Source: Peribacillus simplex
GTDB taxonomy: Bacteria > Bacillota > Bacilli > Bacillales > DSM-1321
Length of the DNA stretch: 64,000 nucleotides
Assembly (NCBI RefSeq): GCF_900156045.1
Contig: NZ_FTMX01000004.1
Span: forward strand, 434,001 to 498,000
Reading direction: 5' to 3'
The translations under genes and the position numbers were made by a program. The notes beneath the pieces were generated by a model. That model was not told the DNA's origin. It saw only the letters and a list, made by a program, of their open reading frames with translations, and made no database searches. The stretch's first letter is position 1; each line of letters opens with the position of its first letter. Positions 17,972 to 26,568 of the stretch are shown here, in pieces.

Positions 17972-18010
17972 GAACGTCAGAAGGCCGCCAATTGGCGGCC
18001 TTCTGGCGTT
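17972..18010. terminator. Long GC-rich inverted repeat after the amidase operon
   Basis: AACGTCAGAAGGCCGCC and GGCGGCCTTCTGGCGTT pair almost perfectly around AATT. No T-tract follows directly, so it may act as an mRNA 3' stabiliser or a weak terminator backed up by the hairpin at 18049. Confidence 0.65.
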
Positions 18011-18048
18011 AAGGTTTAAATTTCACTAAAAGGGCTTTGCACATAGTC

Positions 18049-18086
18049 AAAAAGGGAATGGATTTTATCATTCCCTTTTTGTTTTC
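18049..18086 (+). terminator. Terminator of the second amidase operon
   Basis: AAAAAGGGAATG and CATTCCCTTTTT form a perfect stem with an 8-nt loop, followed by TTTTTGTTTT. The symmetric A and T flanks would allow it to work in either direction. Confidence 0.8.
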
Positions 18087-18242
18087 CATTAATAAGGAAT
18101 GAAACAACAAAGATTCTTTTGTCAAAATCAAAAGTAAGAAATCAATTAATTATCAACAAAAACTTAAATTAACTTAAATTAATGCAGAATTCATTGCTAT
18201 TAAAATTAAATAGACTTATAATTGGATCTATAGGGTGAAATC

Positions 18243-18375
18243 ATGTAAATGGACTGGTGACTATTTCGACAAATATGAAAATGGATTGATATCGAAACAA
18301 TTTGTTAAATAAATAATAAATCCAAAAACACCACTAGAAGAGATATGAAAAAATGGAAGATAAGAGAAAACTCAA
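18243..18375 (+). pseudogene. Relic of a DeoR-type regulator gene (N-terminal part)
   Basis: The stretch is alignable with the start of the intact DeoR gene at 21291. GATATCGAAACAATTTG (18288-18304) differs in one base from 21351-21367. ACTTATAATT and the ribosome-site/ATG block GGGTGAAATCATG (18233) match 21262 and 21281. Here the ATG is followed at once by TAA, and a gap and frameshifts break the rest. It is a decayed duplicate of the regulator, directly upstream of the Tat amidohydrolase. Confidence 0.65.
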
Positions 18376-18467
18376 TCAAATACTGGATGGTTGCCTCTTG
18401 TTCTCCAATGAAGTCTATTAATCATGATCATCTTAAAATACAAACGTACTAGAGGAGGATTTTACAG

Positions 18468-19892
18468 GTGAATCAGGAAATGGAAGGTTTGTCCCGCAGA
18501 AAGTTTATAGGTAACGTCTGTAAAATTGGAAGCGCTTCCGCGGTTCTCGGTGTCACGGACACGATGGGATTGTTCATGCCTGAGATGGCAAGTGCGGATA
18601 CTGAGAAGAAGGCTGGCCATAACACCAAAAAACCAGGAAAAAACAGTTCCTACATGTTGATGAATGTTCGATTGGAAAGTGGATACAAGTATAAAAATGG
18701 CCAGGTCGTCGCAACCGAAACGGTATTGAGGAACCTCCATATTGTTAAAGGCACCATTACCAGAATACTAGATACTAAGTCCCCTTATGGAAAAGGTATC
18801 GATTGCTACGACGCGAAAGGCATGCTGCTACTTCCTTCTTTTAGAGATATGCATATTCATTTGGATAAAACCTATTATGGGGGTCCTTGGAGAGCAGCTG
18901 CTACGAGGAAAAATGGCATTTTTGACATGATTACCTTGGAGCAGACGTTACTTCTGGAGCTCCTTCCAACAGCCCAGGAGCGTGCGGAGAAATTAATTGA
19001 ACTAATACTTGGCTATGGCTCGACATATGTCAGAAGCCATTGCAACATCGATCCAGTCGTTGGTCTAAAGAATCTTGAGAAACTCAATCGGGCCTTAGCA
19101 AACTATTCAGATAAAATATCACATGAAATTGTTGGCTTTCCTCAACATGGCCTGCTTCGTTCAAATGCTCAGGGACTGATACGCGAAGCCATGCAACTCG
19201 GAGTTACACATGTTGGCGGACTAGATCCAACCTTAGTTGACGGTGATATGGAAAAATCGTTGCAAACAATGGTACAGATCGCGGTGGACTACAAAGCAGG
19301 TATTGATATTCACCTTCATGAAGGTGGCGAAACGGGATTGAAGGCAATTCGTCGATTGGCTGACCTGACTGAGGAAGCCGGTTTGCAGGGGAAAGTGACG
19401 ATCAGTCATGCATTTTCGCTCGCTTCGTTAGGGGATGGAGCCGATATAGAAATGGCAAAACGCCTTGCATCGCTGGGTATTTCCATTGCCTCAACCGTTC
19501 CGATCGGCAAAGACGTAATGCCGATTCCGCTGCTTCAGAAGCATAAGGTGAACGTCATGCTTGGTAATGATAGTATTACTGATCACTGGTCACCATTCGG
19601 GATTGGCGATACGCTGCAAAAGGCACATCTCGCTGCAGATCTGTATGGATGGTCAAACGAATACAACCTGTCACGCGCACTGTCCCTTGCTACCGGCGGC
19701 ATTACACCGCTAGACGAGTCCGGTAAGCAAATATGGCCAAAGGTAGGCGATGCCGCGACCGCCGTACTCATTCCGGCAAGCTGCTCGGCCGAAGCCGTAG
19801 CCCGTCTGCCGAAGCGTGCTGCCGTATTGCATAAGGGAACTCTGTCTTCGGGTTCTCTGGATAGCGTGAAGCCTAAGCTTCATACCAATTAA
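18468..19892 (+). CDS. Tat-exported cytosine-deaminase-like amidohydrolase
   Basis: This 474-residue metal-dependent amidohydrolase is closest in motif order to CodA-type deaminases: DMHIHLDKTYYGG (HxH ligands), RSHCNIDPVVGLKN, VGFPQHGLLRS, IDIHLHEGGET (metal His and candidate catalytic Glu), SHAF and NDSITDHWSPFG (metal Asp). Unusually, it opens with a twin-arginine signal peptide: SRRKFIG at residues 9-15, a moderately hydrophobic stretch to about residue 37, and an Ala-Ser-Ala cleavage site after residue 43. The GTG start has AGAGGAGGA 8 nt upstream. tatA and tatC follow directly, so the enzyme is very probably exported folded with its metal. The substrate is unknown; cyclic amidines, pyrimidines or creatinine-like compounds are possible. 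Confidence 0.88.
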   Translation: MNQEMEGLSRRKFIGNVCKIGSASAVLGVTDTMGLFMPEMASADTEKKAGHNTKKPGKNSSYMLMNVRLESGYKYKNGQVVATETVLRNLHIVKGTITRILDTKSPYGKGIDCYDAKGMLLLPSFRDMHIHLDKTYYGGPWRAAATRKNGIFDMITLEQTLLLELLPTAQERAEKLIELILGYGSTYVRSHCNIDPVVGLKNLEKLNRALANYSDKISHEIVGFPQHGLLRSNAQGLIREAMQLGVTHVGGLDPTLVDGDMEKSLQTMVQIAVDYKAGIDIHLHEGGETGLKAIRRLADLTEEAGLQGKVTISHAFSLASLGDGADIEMAKRLASLGISIASTVPIGKDVMPIPLLQKHKVNVMLGNDSITDHWSPFGIGDTLQKAHLAADLYGWSNEYNLSRALSLATGGITPLDESGKQIWPKVGDAATAVLIPASCSAEAVARLPKRAAVLHKGTLSSGSLDSVKPKLHTN

Positions 19893-20010
19893 AAGGATGT
19901 GACATTGTTAATGAACCTTGGTAAAAAAGAATTGGGGATAGGTTCGATGAGCACATAAACGTTTAACGTTTTAAAGGAATTACAAAATATAAATACCAAT
20001 GGGGGAAGTT

Positions 20011-20199
20011 ATGCTACAAAATATTGGAATACCAGGATTGATGCTAATTTTAGTGATTGCCCTTATTATTTTCGGCCCTTCAAAGTTACCGGAAATTGGA
20101 AGGGCGTTTGGCTCAACATTAAGAGAATTTAAAAAGTCTACCAGAGACCTTGTAGCAGATGACACTAATGCCGATGTGACCAATAAGAAAGAAAGCTAA
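20011..20199 (+). CDS. tatA: Twin-arginine translocase subunit TatA (TatAd type)
   Basis: The 62-residue protein has a short N-terminal transmembrane helix (about residues 5-20), the [14 protein letters not shown] hinge and amphipathic helix, and a charged tail, all matching B. subtilis TatAd closely. It oligomerises to form the Tat pore. An ATG at 19999 lacks a ribosome site, whereas GGGGGAAG lies just before ATG 20011. It is 118 bp after the Tat-dependent amidohydrolase, recalling the phoD-tatAd-tatCd arrangement of B. subtilis, where the neighbour is the substrate. Confidence 0.95.
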   Translation: MLQNIGIPGLMLILVIALIIFGPSKLPEIGRAFGSTLREFKKSTRDLVADDTNADVTNKKES

Positions 20200-20217
20200 T
20201 CAAATAAATGAAGAGGG

Positions 20218-20246
20218 GATGTAGGATCTGTCTTACATCTTTTTTT
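20218..20246 (+). terminator. Terminator-like hairpin between tatA and tatC
   Basis: GATGTAGGA and TCTTACATC form a 9-bp stem (one G-U) with a 4-nt loop, followed by seven T. It lies inside the operon and would let only part of the transcripts reach tatC, keeping TatA in excess over TatC. The ribosome site of tatC follows within a few bases. Confidence 0.7.
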
Positions 20247-20255
20247 CCTGGAGTG

Positions 20256-21008
20256 ATGAAGTTGGAAAATCAAAAAAAAGCGAGCATGATTCAGCACCTT
20301 GAGGAGTTACGTAAACGTATTATTATCACTTTAGTCGTTTTCACGCTGTTCCTCGTACTGACATTTATTTATGTTCAAGATATTTATAATATAATAGTTA
20401 AAGACTTGCCGTTTAAGCTAGCTCTGTTAGGACCGAGTGATATTATACTCGTTTATTTAATTATTGCCACCGTCGTTGCCATCGCGGCTACTATACCGGT
20501 TGCTGCTCACCAAACTTGGCTGTTTGTACGTCCAGCGTTAACACCAAAAGAACGCAAAGTTACTAGCGCTTATATTCCAGCACTATTTATTCTATTCACA
20601 CTAGGAATCAGTTTTGGTTACTTCATTTTATTTCCGCTTGTACTGAATTTTTTAATGTCTCTATCAAACGACATGTTTACAACTTTCTTTACAACGGAGA
20701 AATATTTCCGATTTATGCTTCATATGACACTGCCTTTTGGATTTCTGTTTGAAATGCCGGTTGTCATTATGTTTTTAACAAGTTTAGGAATAATAAATCC
20801 ATACCGTTTGCAAAAAATCAGGAAATATTCTTACTTTATACTAATAGTTATTTCAATTTTGATTACTCCACCAGACTTTCTATCAGATATCCTGGTTACT
20901 ATACCTTTATTACTATTATATGAAAGCAGTGTAAGCTTATCCAAATTCGTATATAAGCGACATCAAAGGGAAAAAGAAGGTAAAAATGAGATGTATGAAT
21001 CTATCTAA
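20256..21008 (+). CDS. tatC: Twin-arginine translocase subunit TatC (TatCd type)
   Basis: The protein of about 250 residues has six transmembrane helices and the family blocks HLEELRKRIIITL at the N-terminus, AAHQTWLFVRPALTPKERK, FGYFILFPLVLNF, LPFGFLFEMPVVIMF and LITPPDFLSD. TatC recognises the twin-arginine signal and recruits TatA. The start is ATG 20256 or TTG 20262, with CTGGAG upstream. The similarity to B. subtilis TatCd is obvious across the length. Together with tatA it makes a minimal two-component (TatA plus TatC) Gram-positive translocase dedicated, by context, to the amidohydrolase upstream. Confidence 0.95.
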   Translation: MKLENQKKASMIQHLEELRKRIIITLVVFTLFLVLTFIYVQDIYNIIVKDLPFKLALLGPSDIILVYLIIATVVAIAATIPVAAHQTWLFVRPALTPKERKVTSAYIPALFILFTLGISFGYFILFPLVLNFLMSLSNDMFTTFFTTEKYFRFMLHMTLPFGFLFEMPVVIMFLTSLGIINPYRLQKIRKYSYFILIVISILITPPDFLSDILVTIPLLLLYESSVSLSKFVYKRHQREKEGKNEMYESI

Positions 21009-21290
21009 AAAGGGCCTGGCAATAAGACAGTATCATCTCCATGTTAGGGTTATTTTTATTCATACACCGAATATACCCCTTCCAATGGTCGATAATTTGG
21101 TGGACTAACCGTCATGTTTAATCCTTGATTAATATCCCCGATATGGAATTCTGATAACTAAATATATTGATTACAGTGTTCAGTATTTAGTAATAATCTA
21201 CCCTCGAAAGCTTAATTATCCTTAATATAATTCAGGTTTCGTTGTGAATAAACTTGGATTAACTTATAATTAAATCTACGAGGTGAGATC

Positions 21291-22058
21291 ATGCTACAGG
21301 ATGAACGACTAGACGCCATTGTTCAATATTTAAACGAACATGAACGGATTGATATTGAAACAATTTGCAATATAAATAATGTATCTAAAGATACGGCCAG
21401 AAGAGACTTAATAAATTTAGAAGAGAAGAGGAAGATCATTCGAATACGGGGTGGGGCGAAAAAGGCTCTGCTTTCAAATGAAGTCCATAATTATGGTGAG
21501 CGCATGAACATGGCATCGGAAGCTAAAGGTAAGATCGGAAAATTTGCAGCTTCTTTGATAAACGATGGTGACCATCTTATTTTGGATGCCTCCACAACAG
21601 TTCAATTTGCAGCTAAATATTTAACGAGCCGGAATAATACTGTCGTGACAAATTCGATTAACATTGCCAGTGTACTAAGCCAAAGAGAAGATATAAAAGT
21701 TAATTTATTAGGAGGAACATTAAGCACTAGACACCAAGCCATTTATGGTTCAAGAGCCATTAGGGATGTCCAGGATTATAAGGTGAATAAATGCATCATT
21801 GGTACTTGCGGAATATCTTCTGAAGGACTGTCTACTTCAGTAGAGGAAGAAGGCCTCCTCGTTCACGAAATGATTAAGCGTTCTGACCAGGTCATTGTGA
21901 TTGCAGATTCAACTAAATTTAATAAAACTTTTTTTCAAAAAGTATGTGACTTAGATGCCGTTGATATAGTGATTACAGACAAAGAAGTACCAAAAAACTT
22001 GCAGGAAATCCTAAATAAACATGTGGTAGAAGCGATTGTGGTTCCAGGTCAAGATTGA
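21291..22058 (+). CDS. DeoR/GlpR-family transcriptional regulator
   Basis: The 255-residue repressor has an N-terminal DeoR helix-turn-helix (about 6-57, with VSKDTARRDLINLEEKRKIIRIRGGA) and a C-terminal sugar-phosphate-isomerase-like sensor domain (ILDASTTVQFAAKYL, VNLLGGTLSTRHQAIYG, VIVIADSTKFNKTFF). Such regulators usually sense phosphorylated sugars or nucleoside breakdown products. It lies 280 bp after tatC in the same direction, and a decayed copy of its 5' end sits just before the Tat amidohydrolase, so it probably controls that operon. AGGTGA precedes the ATG. Confidence 0.85.
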   Translation: MLQDERLDAIVQYLNEHERIDIETICNINNVSKDTARRDLINLEEKRKIIRIRGGAKKALLSNEVHNYGERMNMASEAKGKIGKFAASLINDGDHLILDASTTVQFAAKYLTSRNNTVVTNSINIASVLSQREDIKVNLLGGTLSTRHQAIYGSRAIRDVQDYKVNKCIIGTCGISSEGLSTSVEEEGLLVHEMIKRSDQVIVIADSTKFNKTFFQKVCDLDAVDIVITDKEVPKNLQEILNKHVVEAIVVPGQD

Positions 22059-22210
22059 GTATTAGAATTTTGGGCTCGAGTTTAAAAACTACTCCTCTGA
22101 TATAAAAAGTATCAGTAAACCTTGAATTTCTTGGTTTCAGCCTGAAATAGTGTTGAACGAAAAGCAACAAGATATGTTTGTGAAGCACCTTGAAAAAATA
22201 ATTCACGAAA

Positions 22211-22238
22211 AAAGAGCGCCAAGAGGTGCTCTTTTTTT
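22211..22238 (+). terminator. Terminator after the DeoR gene
   Basis: AAAGAGCGCC-AAGA-GGTGCTCTTT followed by further T. The 150 bp before it contain a short open frame (GTG 22149) ending in the hairpin, which I do not recognise as a gene. From 22239 to 22476 nothing further is seen. Confidence 0.75.
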
Positions 22239-22476
22239 AGTGGATAGATTGTAATTTAACTTTTGTAAAGGTGAGAAGCTGTGTACTCCACATTGCTGGT
22301 AAAGGCAAAAAAACAAGGGAATGAGCCATGTTATTTCATTCTCCCTAATGTGCATTCAACTTTTGAATTTTTAACATACTCTTTTCTCTTAATGAGCAGG
22401 AAACCCCATCATGGCAGTCGAACATCAATTAGTAACAGAGCGGTCTAATTAAGAGAAGCTGAATAGGAGGGTGAAT

Positions 22477-22878
22477 ATGCAGAATCATGAGCTGGAACAA
22501 GTCATAAAAAATGCGGACAGGGCAATAAACAATGAGGATTTCGATCATTTAATGGAGTTCTATTCAGAGGAAGCGACTTTAGTTGTCAAACCTGGAACAT
22601 TCGCAAAAGGGAAAGAGGAAATTCGTCGTGCATTCATTGCTATCGCTGAATACTTTAATCACAGTTTAATCGTCAATCAAGAAAAGATGGCAATAATCGA
22701 AACGGGTGATACGGCATTGGTTGTGGCAAAAGCCCAGCTTAGTGCCAATCAAAAGGACGATTCCGAATACTCTATGGAAAGAACTGCGACTTATGTTTTT
22801 AAAAAGGATTCCACGGGTACATGGCGCTGCATAATTGACAACTCTTATGGTGCTGAAATAATTGAAGAATTGAAGTAA
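22477..22878 (+). CDS. SnoaL-like/SgcJ-type NTF2-fold protein
   Basis: This 133-residue protein has the NTF2-like pattern of the SgcJ/EcaC/DUF4440 group: ADRAINNEDFDHLMEFYSEEA, LVVKPGTFAKGKEEIRRAF, and a C-terminal beta sheet ending SYGAEIIEELK. These proteins bind or isomerise small hydrophobic molecules, and the role here is unknown. AGGAGG lies 6 nt before ATG 22477; the GTG six bases earlier is less likely. A decayed copy of its 3' end, including the terminator, is found at 33126 after the second amidohydrolase. Confidence 0.75.
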   Translation: MQNHELEQVIKNADRAINNEDFDHLMEFYSEEATLVVKPGTFAKGKEEIRRAFIAIAEYFNHSLIVNQEKMAIIETGDTALVVAKAQLSANQKDDSEYSMERTATYVFKKDSTGTWRCIIDNSYGAEIIEELK

Positions 22879-22884
22879 TTGGTG

Positions 22885-22916
22885 AAAGCTGCCGTTATGG
22901 TGGCTTTTTATTTTTT
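22885..22916 (+). terminator. Terminator of the SnoaL-like gene
   Basis: AAAGCTGCC-GTTAT-GGTGGCTTT with two G-U pairs, then TTATTTTTTT. An almost identical hairpin follows the relic at 33126. Confidence 0.75.
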
Positions 22917-22968
22917 TCAATACAGTTAATATACATCTTCTATAACTACAACAAAAAACATTAATTTA

Positions 22969-23010
22969 CGAAAAAACAAGAAGACGAAATCTTTAAGATA
23001 TCGCCTTCTC
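22969..23010 (-). terminator. Minus-strand terminator of the aldehyde dehydrogenase operon
   Basis: On the minus strand AGAAGGCGATATC pairs GATTTCGTCTTCT (one wobble, one mismatch) around TTAAA, followed by TGTTTTTTCG. It ends the convergent transcript. Confidence 0.7.
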
Positions 23011-23040
23011 ATATACTTCGGTTTAAAATTTTCCCTGTGT

Positions 23041-24474
23041 TCATTCGTCGCTTATTTTAAAGCTGATAAACTTCTGCTCCATCATTTCCTGCATCGCATA
23101 TTTGACGCCTTCCCGGCCAACACCGCTGTCCTTCCAGCCGCCATAAGGCATATTATCAATTCGGTAAGTTGGGATATCATTGATTACGACCCCACCTGTT
23201 TCCAAGCGTTCCGCCGCATAAAAAGCTCGTTCTATACTCGGTGTCATCACTCCTGAGTTCAATCCGTAACGCGAATCATTTGCATCATTGATGGCATCAT
23301 CCAGCGTATCGAAGGGGAAAATGCAGACAATTGGACCAAATACTTCGAAACGAAATACCTTTGAGTCACGATTTACATTGGTTAAGACGGTAGGCAATAG
23401 TACATTGCCTTCCACTGTACCGCCGCACTCAATTTTTGCTCCTTCCTGTACTGCCTCGTCGATCCAACTTTGTAACCGTTCCAATGATTTTTTTGAAATA
23501 ACCGCTGTAATATTTGTATTTTCCTCCAGGGGGGAACCGATGACAAGCTGTTTTGTTGCACTGACGAATCGATCTAAAAATTGTTGGTATAGCGATTTGT
23601 GGACATAAATTCGTTGAATCGAGATACACACCTGCCCATTATTCGTAAATGAACCCATCACACTTCTTTGAATAATTTTATCGATGTCGACACCTTCATC
23701 AACAATGAAAGGCGAGTTGGATCCGAGTTCAAGTGTAAGCTTGCGGAAGCCTGCCTGCTGCTGGATAAGGTGTCCGACCTCTACACTGCCTGTGAAAGTC
23801 ACTTTTTTTACATATGGATGGGTCGTCAACGCTTCACTTAAAACATCCCCTTTGCCCGGTATGATGTTCAAAACTCCATCCGGCAAACCTGCTTCTTTAA
23901 AAATATCGGCAAGAACCAGTGCACTCAACGGGGTTTGTTCGGCAGGTTTTAACACAATTGAATTTCCAGCCGCAATAGCTGGACCAACTTTATGGGCGAC
24001 CAGATTAAATGGAAAGTTAAATGGTGTGATCGCGGTAACGACGCCAATCGGGGTGCGAACCGTGAATCCAAAACGGTTTACCCCACCAACTGCAGCATCC
24101 ATCGGGATTTGTTCTCCATAATTGTTCTTTGACGCTTCTGCAGCAAAACGATAGGTCTGAACTGTACGATTCATTTCTTCACGAGCATTTCGAATCGTTT
24201 TCGCAGCCTCCAGAGAAATGATTTTCGCAAGTTCTTCACTGCGTTCTTCCATGATTGCTGCAGCTTTAAATAAAATTTCCGCTCGTGCATGAGCCGGGTA
24301 GGATCGGTATTTCTGAAAAGCTGCATTTGCCTCGACAATCGCTTCAATGGCATCTGCTGGTTCAGCCTGTCCGATTTGTGCAATTTCTTCATTTGAATGG
24401 GGATTATATAATGGCTCATATGATTTAGCCTCCCGCCATTTACCACCAATCCACAATTGCCACTTTTTCTTCAT
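23041..24474 (-). CDS. NAD(P)-dependent aldehyde dehydrogenase
   Basis: The 477-residue ALDH superfamily enzyme has the Rossmann block ITPFNFPFNLVAHKVGPAIAAGN, the catalytic Glu in LELGSNSPFIVD, and the nucleophile Cys in NNGQVCISIQRI. It oxidises an aldehyde to the acid. The in-frame TTG at 24489 is set aside in favour of ATG 24474, which has GGAGGG upstream. It lies 27 bp after the thiamine-diphosphate enzyme gene on the same strand, so it may oxidise the aldehyde that enzyme releases. The specific substrate cannot be read from sequence. Confidence 0.9.
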   Translation of the reverse strand: MKKKWQLWIGGKWREAKSYEPLYNPHSNEEIAQIGQAEPADAIEAIVEANAAFQKYRSYPAHARAEILFKAAAIMEERSEELAKIISLEAAKTIRNAREEMNRTVQTYRFAAEASKNNYGEQIPMDAAVGGVNRFGFTVRTPIGVVTAITPFNFPFNLVAHKVGPAIAAGNSIVLKPAEQTPLSALVLADIFKEAGLPDGVLNIIPGKGDVLSEALTTHPYVKKVTFTGSVEVGHLIQQQAGFRKLTLELGSNSPFIVDEGVDIDKIIQRSVMGSFTNNGQVCISIQRIYVHKSLYQQFLDRFVSATKQLVIGSPLEENTNITAVISKKSLERLQSWIDEAVQEGAKIECGGTVEGNVLLPTVLTNVNRDSKVFRFEVFGPIVCIFPFDTLDDAINDANDSRYGLNSGVMTPSIERAFYAAERLETGGVVINDIPTYRIDNMPYGGWKDSGVGREGVKYAMQEMMEQKFISFKISDE

Positions 24475-24501
24475 CTGAAATCCCTCCAATAATATCTGCC
24501 T

Positions 24502-26136
24502 TTATAATTTACAAATATAATCACCTAGTGTTTTAGAGAGCTTTACATTTTCCGAATAATCGACATCCACATCAATCAAGACAATTTCCTGACTCGAAAT
24601 CGCTTCTTCCAATGCATGAAGCAATTCATCGGAGTGGGTTACTTTCACTCCTTTAACACCAAAACTTTTTGCAAAGCTTAAAAAGTCTGGGTCTGTAAAT
24701 TCAATCGCATTCGTACGATCAAATTTATTCAATTGCTTCCACTCAATTAGGCCGTATTTTGAATCATGGAAAATGACTATCACGAAGGCAAGACCTAGAC
24801 GTTTTGCAGTTGCCAATTCAACCCCATTCATCAGAAATCCGCCATCCCCTGTAACCGCAATGACAGGTTTATCAGGTTTTGCCAGTTTGGCTGCAATTGC
24901 GCCAGGAATGGCAATTCCCATCGATGCAAAGCCATTAGAAATGATGGTGTGATTAGGTATTTCCGGCTGATACATCCGGGCCATCCATAATTTATGGGCT
25001 CCCACATCCGAAATGACAATGGCATTGCCTTTTTCCGCCCTTTTCAAATCGGCGATAATTCGCTGAGGGATAATAGGACTTCCTGAAACATCATCCGAAG
25101 AATGAAATTTTTCTATGATTTGAGACCTTAACTTTTTCACTTCAGGCCAAAGCTCCTTTTCCACTACACCAGTGGACAACGCTTCCAGTCCCTCCGTAAC
25201 GTTCCCGACCAATTCGGCTTGGACGGGGTAATAAGCATCAATCTCAGCCGGTCGAGCATCAATATGAATAATCGGATTCATTGCCTCATCGTTCCAATAC
25301 TTTGGCAAATACTCGACGAAATCATAACCGACGGTGACAATAAGGTCGGCCAAATCAAATCCGCATAGAACATAATCCCTTGCTTGCATCCCTACTGTAA
25401 AAAGGGTCAATGGATGGTTGGAAGGTAAAACTCCTTTGGCCATGAACGAATTCACAACGGGAATTTGCTTCTCTTCTGCAAATTTCCTCAAGGCCTCCGC
25501 AGCTCCATCGCGGACTACGCCATTACCAGCTAGAATAATAGGCTTTTTTGCGCGATTTATTAATTCGACGGCTTTTTTGATTTCTTCCTCAGCAGGGCGG
25601 GATCTAGGAAGTGGTGTAACCGGGAGGGGTTCACCTTCAGTATCCATCATCGCAACATCTTCGGGGAGTTCGATATGAACAGCTCCCGGCTTTTCTATGA
25701 CTGCAGTTTTAAATGCTTTCCGGATAATTTCAGGAATCGTATGCGGCACCTTAATTTGTTGATTCCATTTCGTTACTTCCTTAAAAACCCCAATGATGTC
25801 CACATATTGATGCGACTCCTTATGAATTCGATCAAGGCCCGCCTGACCTGTAATCGCGACAACAGGGGAATAATCCAGATAAGCACTTCCTATCCCTGTC
25901 AATAAATTTGTTGCCCCCGGTCCCAATGTACCCAAGCAGACGCCAGGCTTTCCAGTTAGCCGGCCATAGATGTCTGCCATAAAAGCTGCAGCTTGTTCAT
26001 GATGAACCAAGATGAATTTAATATCAGAGCTTATTAGAGAATCAATAAGATCCGTATTTTCCTCACCAGGTATCCCAAAAATATACTGAACCCCTTCATT
26101 CTCCAAACATCTTATAAACAAATCAGATGCCTTCAA
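24502..26136 (-). CDS. Acetolactate-synthase-like thiamine diphosphate enzyme
   Basis: The 544-residue protein has the three-domain ThDP fold: GIPGEENTDLIDSL with the catalytic Glu in VHHEQAAAFMADIYGR, a central domain, and the ThDP-Mg motif beginning GDGGFLMNGVEL. It is annotated in relatives as acetolactate synthase large subunit, but no small regulatory subunit gene is nearby. Pairing with an aldehyde dehydrogenase suggests a 2-keto-acid decarboxylase or carboligase in catabolism. The TTG start is supported by GAGGAGGG six bases upstream. Substrate assignment remains open. Confidence 0.85.
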   Translation of the reverse strand: MKASDLFIRCLENEGVQYIFGIPGEENTDLIDSLISSDIKFILVHHEQAAAFMADIYGRLTGKPGVCLGTLGPGATNLLTGIGSAYLDYSPVVAITGQAGLDRIHKESHQYVDIIGVFKEVTKWNQQIKVPHTIPEIIRKAFKTAVIEKPGAVHIELPEDVAMMDTEGEPLPVTPLPRSRPAEEEIKKAVELINRAKKPIILAGNGVVRDGAAEALRKFAEEKQIPVVNSFMAKGVLPSNHPLTLFTVGMQARDYVLCGFDLADLIVTVGYDFVEYLPKYWNDEAMNPIIHIDARPAEIDAYYPVQAELVGNVTEGLEALSTGVVEKELWPEVKKLRSQIIEKFHSSDDVSGSPIIPQRIIADLKRAEKGNAIVISDVGAHKLWMARMYQPEIPNHTIISNGFASMGIAIPGAIAAKLAKPDKPVIAVTGDGGFLMNGVELATAKRLGLAFVIVIFHDSKYGLIEWKQLNKFDRTNAIEFTDPDFLSFAKSFGVKGVKVTHSDELLHALEEAISSQEIVLIDVDVDYSENVKLSKTLGDYICKL

Positions 26137-26449
26137 ATTATTCCCTCCTCGACGATTTCGATTTCTTCATTTCTTTCCCTATATGTTGGCTTTGTCTACT
26201 GGAAATTATGTACTTGTGTATTGTTAAAACCATTTAGAACATTGGCATCTCTATAATACTTTTGCAATTTCGGGGGCCGTTTCCTGTTAACCCCTTGTCA
26301 ATCCAGTGTTCTTCCAATTTTCTTTTCAGTCTCTTTTAGCAAAACTTTATTTTTACTCGAACAGTGGAATGTTGGTTGATGGGGTGGATTCAGCAGAAGA
26401 TATTTTGGTTTTACAGAGATTGTGAAGTTAAAATAAACATTTCCGCAGT

Positions 26450-26479
26450 TTGATAAAAAGTGCTTAATCATGGTATAAG
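26450..26479 (+). promoter_or_regulatory. Probable SigA promoter for dus
   Basis: TTGATA, 18-bp spacer, TATAAG, about 90 bp before the dihydrouridine synthase start. The rest of the 26137-26568 gap shows no gene. Confidence 0.45.
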
Positions 26480-26568
26480 TGTAAAAGAAGCAGGGACATT
26501 TTGCTTTTTAATTTTGGGATAAGGGGTTGGCCTGGTATCCCACATCATGAGAGGATTTGAATTTGAAG

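Noticed and set aside
22149-22254. Short frame reading through the DeoR terminator
   Set aside because: It ends inside the terminator hairpin, has no ribosome site and no recognised homology.
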